NCBI GenBank assembly: GCA_963921825.1
Contig: OY997590.1
Span: forward strand, 53,799,012-53,863,011
Reading direction: 5' to 3'
Source: Erodium maritimum
Lineage: Eukaryota > Streptophyta > Magnoliopsida > Geraniales > Geraniaceae
DNA: 64,000 nt
The notes under the pieces were generated by a model, which was not told the origin of the DNA, ran no database searches, and worked only from the letters and a program-made list of their open reading frames with translations. Position 1 is the stretch's first letter, and every line of letters starts with the position of its first letter. Position numbers and translations under genes: made by a program. This document shows positions 60,259 through 64,000 of this stretch, piece by piece.

Positions 60259-60268
60259 ACTTATAGGA
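60259..60268. repeat. Right 10-bp TSD of palindrome element B
   Basis: ACTTATAGGA, partner of 58909-58918. Confidence 0.88.
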
Positions 60269-60695
60269 ATATTAGCGCCACCCTAGCCTTGGCGATTTCA
60301 CGAACGGAAGGAGCGCTGCACGGTGGGCGACGCGACGGGGATTGTCAACGTGGTTCCAGTGGGCGCACCTCTTCGTTTTCGTGGTAAGTTCCGATCTCTG
60401 CTTCTTGTGTATGTCAGGATTGTTTGGGTGGTGGTGGATCGTATTTGAGATCTCTGAAACGGAGTAAGAGCTCTGGTCTGTTTCGCGGCCGGAAAAGGCG
60501 GGGGAAACTGGGGACTCAACCAGGCGGGAGAATGAGATGTCGGGGCGAACGCCGGACTGATCTGAGAGGGTTCCGTCAGGTGTAGTGTGGTTGGTACGGG
60601 TGAAGAACCTCTGATCCGTTTGAATTAATCGGCCGGTGTTGACAAAGTTGTGGTGGATAGTAGCATCTTAGGAATTGCACTGTGGGTGGATTGCA
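60269..60695 (+). other. Upstream part of the second LINE (ORF1 remnant or leader)
   Basis: GC-richer sequence leading directly into ORF2. Short Arg/Gly-rich frames appear, but no RRM or zinc knuckle is recognisable. It may be the truncated end of ORF1 plus the inter-ORF region. Confidence 0.4.
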
Positions 60696-63348
60696 ATGAG
60701 GTTCCTTTCGGGGAATTGTAGGGGATTAGGAAAATTGGCGACGGTTGAATACCTGAAAGGGGCGATTCAGCGTCGCAAACCGCATATCATTTTTCTAAGT
60801 GAGACGTTGGCGAAGAAAGGGGAGGTGGACATCCTGAAGCTAAAGACTGGTTTTGCTGGTGGCTGCGAAGTCCCTGCGATGGGACACAAGGGAGGCATGA
60901 TCCTGTTGTGGGCGACGGGACTATCGGTAAAGTCGTACGAGAGTTGGGACATGTATATTGATGTGGAGATCACTGGGCCGACTGGAGAGAATTTTCGTTT
61001 CACGGGTGTTTATGTGGAGGTGAACCGTGAGCTTCGGTGGCAAACATGGGAGTTGATTCGTTCCCTGGGAGCATGCCCGGGAGTGTCGCAACGACGGTTG
61101 TTGATGGGTGACTTCAATGGCATCCTGCGACAACGAGAGAAAAGAGGGGGTAATCGATATCCGACTACCTTAATTAATGGATTCCGGGGCGCGATGCGTG
61201 ACGCAAATACTCAGGATGTGCCTCTGCATAGGTATGGGTTTACGTGGCATAGTGGGAGTGAACCGGAGACAAGGATGGCGGTGCAATTGGACAGGGCCCT
61301 TATGTCATCGGAGTTGAGGGAAATGTGGTCAGAGGCACATTTGATCAATTTAGGGATATCGACCTCTGACCATTTACCCATCTTGCTGGACTTTGACCGC
61401 CGAGTGGAGCCAATAGGGTCTAGACAATTTAGGTTTGAAAATATCTGGGCGTAAGACCCGGAATGTGGCCACCTTATCCAAGCATGGTGGGGAACCCCTG
61501 GGGACAGGGACATTTCCATAAAAACAAGGGAAACCGGAAATGCCTTGGAGGCTTGGGGGGAGGAAGTATACAACGCGTTAGCCAGGAACATATCACGGTA
61601 TGAGAAGGATATATTGTGGTTGAATGGTAAGGTAGACCGGACGAGTATCCGGAGACGTAGAGCACTACAGAAACTCTGTGTCAGCACTGGAACGAAAAGG
61701 GGAGTTTTGGCGGCAACGAGCTAAACAACATTTGCTTACAGAGAGTGATCAGAATACGAAGTTCTTTCAGGCGTCGGCCTCACAGAGGAAAAATATAAAC
61801 AAGGTGACAGAATTGAAGGATGACGCTGGAAATATTCTATCTTGGGACACGGGATTAGGAGATCATATCTTGGACTTCTACAAAACTCTATCCAGGAAAT
61901 CTAAGGGGGATGGGATTAACTGTCCGCGATTCCAACAGCAGGTAACGGAGGAGCAGAATAGGACACTGATGAGTGAGGTGACATCAGAGGAAGTCTGTGA
62001 TGCTACCTTCTCGATGGGCCCAAATAAATCGCCAGGACCGGATGATCTCAATCCGTTCTTCTACCAGAGGTACTGGAGTACGATGGGTGAGGATGTTAGC
62101 AGCTGGGTACGGAGATTATTTGAGGGGGAGGACATACCGAGAGAGATGAACAGGACAATGTTAGTCATGATTCCGAAAGTGGGGTGTCATATGTCTCTAA
62201 AAGATCTGCGGCCTATTACATTATGCAACGTGATCTTTAAGGTTGTATCGAAGGTGGCGGTGAACCGGTTGAAAGGTTTGTTGGACGGAATAATTTCGGC
62301 ATCCCAGGGGGCGTTTGTACCAGGACGATCGATTCAGGATAATATTATCCTATCATACGAAACCCTCCATTATTTGAAGAATAAGAGGCAGGGCCGAGAG
62401 GGGTGGGTGGCTCTAAAGCTAGATATGAGCAAGGTGTATGATAGAGTGGAGTGGGGATTCTTGTGGGACATGATGTGTGGGTTCGGATTAGGGGAAGGGT
62501 AGATAGACCTGATTCGACGGTGTACGTACTCGGTCACATACAATATTGTAGCCGGAGGACAGCAGGCGGGATTCGTCCAACCGGAGAGGGGAATCAAACA
62601 GGGAGATCTACTTTCCCCGTATCTATTCCTGTTCTGCATGGAAGGATTCTCGCGGCTACTACAAGGGGCAGAAAGTGGGGGGGGGGGGGGGGGGATATAC
62701 ATGGGATCAAGGTGGCTTCAAAGGCACCTTCGCTTACCCACTTGTTCTTTGCAGATGATTGTTATGTCTATTGTAAGGCGACACCACTAGAAATGGGTCG
62801 GGTAAAAAACTATCTTCGTATGTTTGAAGAGGCGTCAGGCCAGGTTGTAAACCAGCAAAAGTCATCATTGTTCTTTAATACCAACACGTCAGACACACGA
62901 CGGATGGAAGGAGTCCGGATACTAGGGATTCCAGAATTGACACAACCGTCTCCCTACCTGGGGATCCCAAACATGAAGGGACGCAGCAGAAATCAGGGGT
63001 TACAGTATGTTCTGAATAGGGTTTTGAGGAGAATCTGAAGATGGGATGGAAAATTACTAAATGGGGCCGGCAAGGAGGTGTTAGTCAAATCGTTGCTACA
63101 AACGATTCATACGTACACGATGAGTGTTATGCGTCTGCCGGAAGGGACACTGGACAAGATGGATGTGGCTTTAGCCCGTTTCTGGTGGAAATCAGCCGGA
63201 GTTGACGGGAAAGGAGCAAATCGGCTTGTTGTTATGTCGTGACCAAAGGAGGAGGGTGGCTTGGGGTTTAAGAACATGCAAGACTTCAACACGGCTTTAC
63301 TGGGAAAACAACTTTGGAAGCTTCTGACAGACGATTCCAGTTTGGTGG
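60696..63348 (+). pseudogene. Decayed LINE ORF2 (second lineage), truncated by an LTR
   Basis: The frame starts MRFLSGNCRGLG at 60696. The endonuclease runs to 61450, with GNCRG, SET, MGDFNG and TSDHLPI. A stop TAA at 61453-61455 and a frameshift near 61680 follow. Then comes the reverse transcriptase: NKSPGPDDLN, LRPITLCNV, QGAFVPGRSI, a TAG at 62500-62502, GIKQGDLLSP, an 18-G run (62677-62694) that changes frame, and the catalytic FFADDC near 62750. Further on is PKEEGGLGFKNM, preceded by a TGA where Trp is expected. The copy ends abruptly at 63348 in LLTDDSSLV, where an LTR begins. Its motifs differ from the LINE at 48-54 kb, so it is a separate L1-type lineage. Not functional. Confidence 0.9.
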
Positions 63349-64000
63349 TGTAAAGACCGCCCCGGTTAAAAGGTTTAATATTTATTTTATTAAATTGGAA
63401 CGTCGTTGTTGGAAAACGGTTTGAGATTTGGATCGAATTAAAAAAAAGAGAAAAGAAAAAAAAAGGGGGAGAGGCCTGGGCCAGACCAGACCCAGGCCTT
63501 GGGACGAGTCAGACCAGGCCGGTCAGCGGACCAGGCCCACCAAGAAAATCCCAAACCCACTTTTCCTAACCCTAGCATCGGTGAATCGCCTCCTCTTTTT
63601 CCACGTGCGTTTCCCGAGGCATCGTCTTCCTTCCTCCTCTCTCTCTCGCCTTTCTCTCTCTCCCTCTCTCTCTCGAACCAGACTCGCCGGCGAGCTTTCT
63701 GTTATAGCTCCCAGTCTCGAAACGAACCACGACCGACCCTAGCCACGCCCCATGCCAGAAACTAAACCACGTCGCCTCAACCCTTCGCCATCGCCTCCGC
63801 CGTCGCCCCGTCCTCTTTTCGAGCCACGCAGCTTCGGCAACGGAAATCCAGGGCAGGTGACCCGTCCCTCAGGCTCGATTCACCTGCCCCGTCAGTCCTT
63901 CCCAGAGAATTGCGCCCGTGCGAGATCAATTTGGCCGAGCTCGAGCGGAGAGACACAACAAGAACTCCGAGCTCCAGAACTCTATTCCAGCGCCGGCGAA
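63349..64000 (+). mobile_element. 5' start of another long gypsy-type LTR, runs off the window
   Basis: It begins TGTAAAGACCGCCCCGG exactly where the LINE frame breaks. The minus-strand start of the solo LTR at 18666 is TGTAAAGCCC, so the ends are related. A purine-rich block and then C/T-rich sequence (63590-63680) follow, as in the other long LTRs. The right end and TSD are outside the window. Short frames such as 63499-63765 are not convincing genes. Confidence 0.6.

Noticed and set aside
1..64000. CRISPR arrays, operons or bacterial mobile systems
   Set aside because: No spaced short direct repeats with unique spacers. Introns, TATA boxes, poly-A retroposons and chromoviruses show plant nuclear DNA.

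Overview
This window reads as nuclear DNA of a flowering plant. It carries plant-only gene families (an IDA-like abscission peptide, plantacyanin-type blue copper proteins). It also carries plant retrotransposon lineages (Ty3/gypsy chromoviruses with long LTRs, a Ty1/copia LTR, L1-type LINEs whose ORF1 has an RRM) and Mutator-like elements with long terminal inverted repeats. The species cannot be named from sequence alone. No rRNA, tRNA or CRISPR array was seen. Only three intact host genes are supported in 64 kb; most of the rest is nested mobile DNA.

Layout. 1-774 is the tail of a Ty3/gypsy LTR. 1080-3390 is an old LTR remnant, followed by a heavily decayed chromovirus gag-pol (3400-7455). 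9524-11577 is a Mutator-like element carrying a UDP-glucuronate decarboxylase (UXS) gene fragment, and it lies just upstream of a one-exon IDA-like gene (11968-12246). Two retroposons follow, with 13-bp and 20-bp target duplications. The second is split by a 3.9-kb solo LTR (14771-18666).

21.4-32.1 kb holds two near-identical two-exon plantacyanin genes (21549-22395 and 31228-32089). Between and around them lie a foldback element, LINE-derived ORF1-only retroposons, LTR fragments and a copia LTR whose promoter region is tandemly duplicated (27430-27977).

35993-47231 is a very young, apparently complete Tekay/Del-type chromovirus on the minus strand. It has 2871-bp LTRs with one difference seen, a TSD, a PBS, a PPT and one long gag-pol frame. 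47795-57195 is a Mutator-like element split by an almost intact L1-type LINE (48144 to about 54020) and by an inner long-TIR element (54445-56091) that carries a fragment of the splicing factor PRP17/CDC40. 57500-60258 holds two copies of one non-autonomous TIR element in opposite orientation, each with its own 10-bp TSD; together they form a palindrome of about 2.7 kb. 60269-63348 is a decayed second LINE, truncated by a new LTR that runs off the window.

The host genes do not form one pathway. The IDA-like peptide would be a secreted ligand for HAESA-type receptor kinases, and the plantacyanins would be secreted copper proteins of the cell wall. The main biology here is transposon dynamics: gene-fragment capture, LINE-driven mobilisation of ORF2-less derivatives, recent LTR activity, and decay in which stop codons sit where Gln, Trp or Arg codons are expected.
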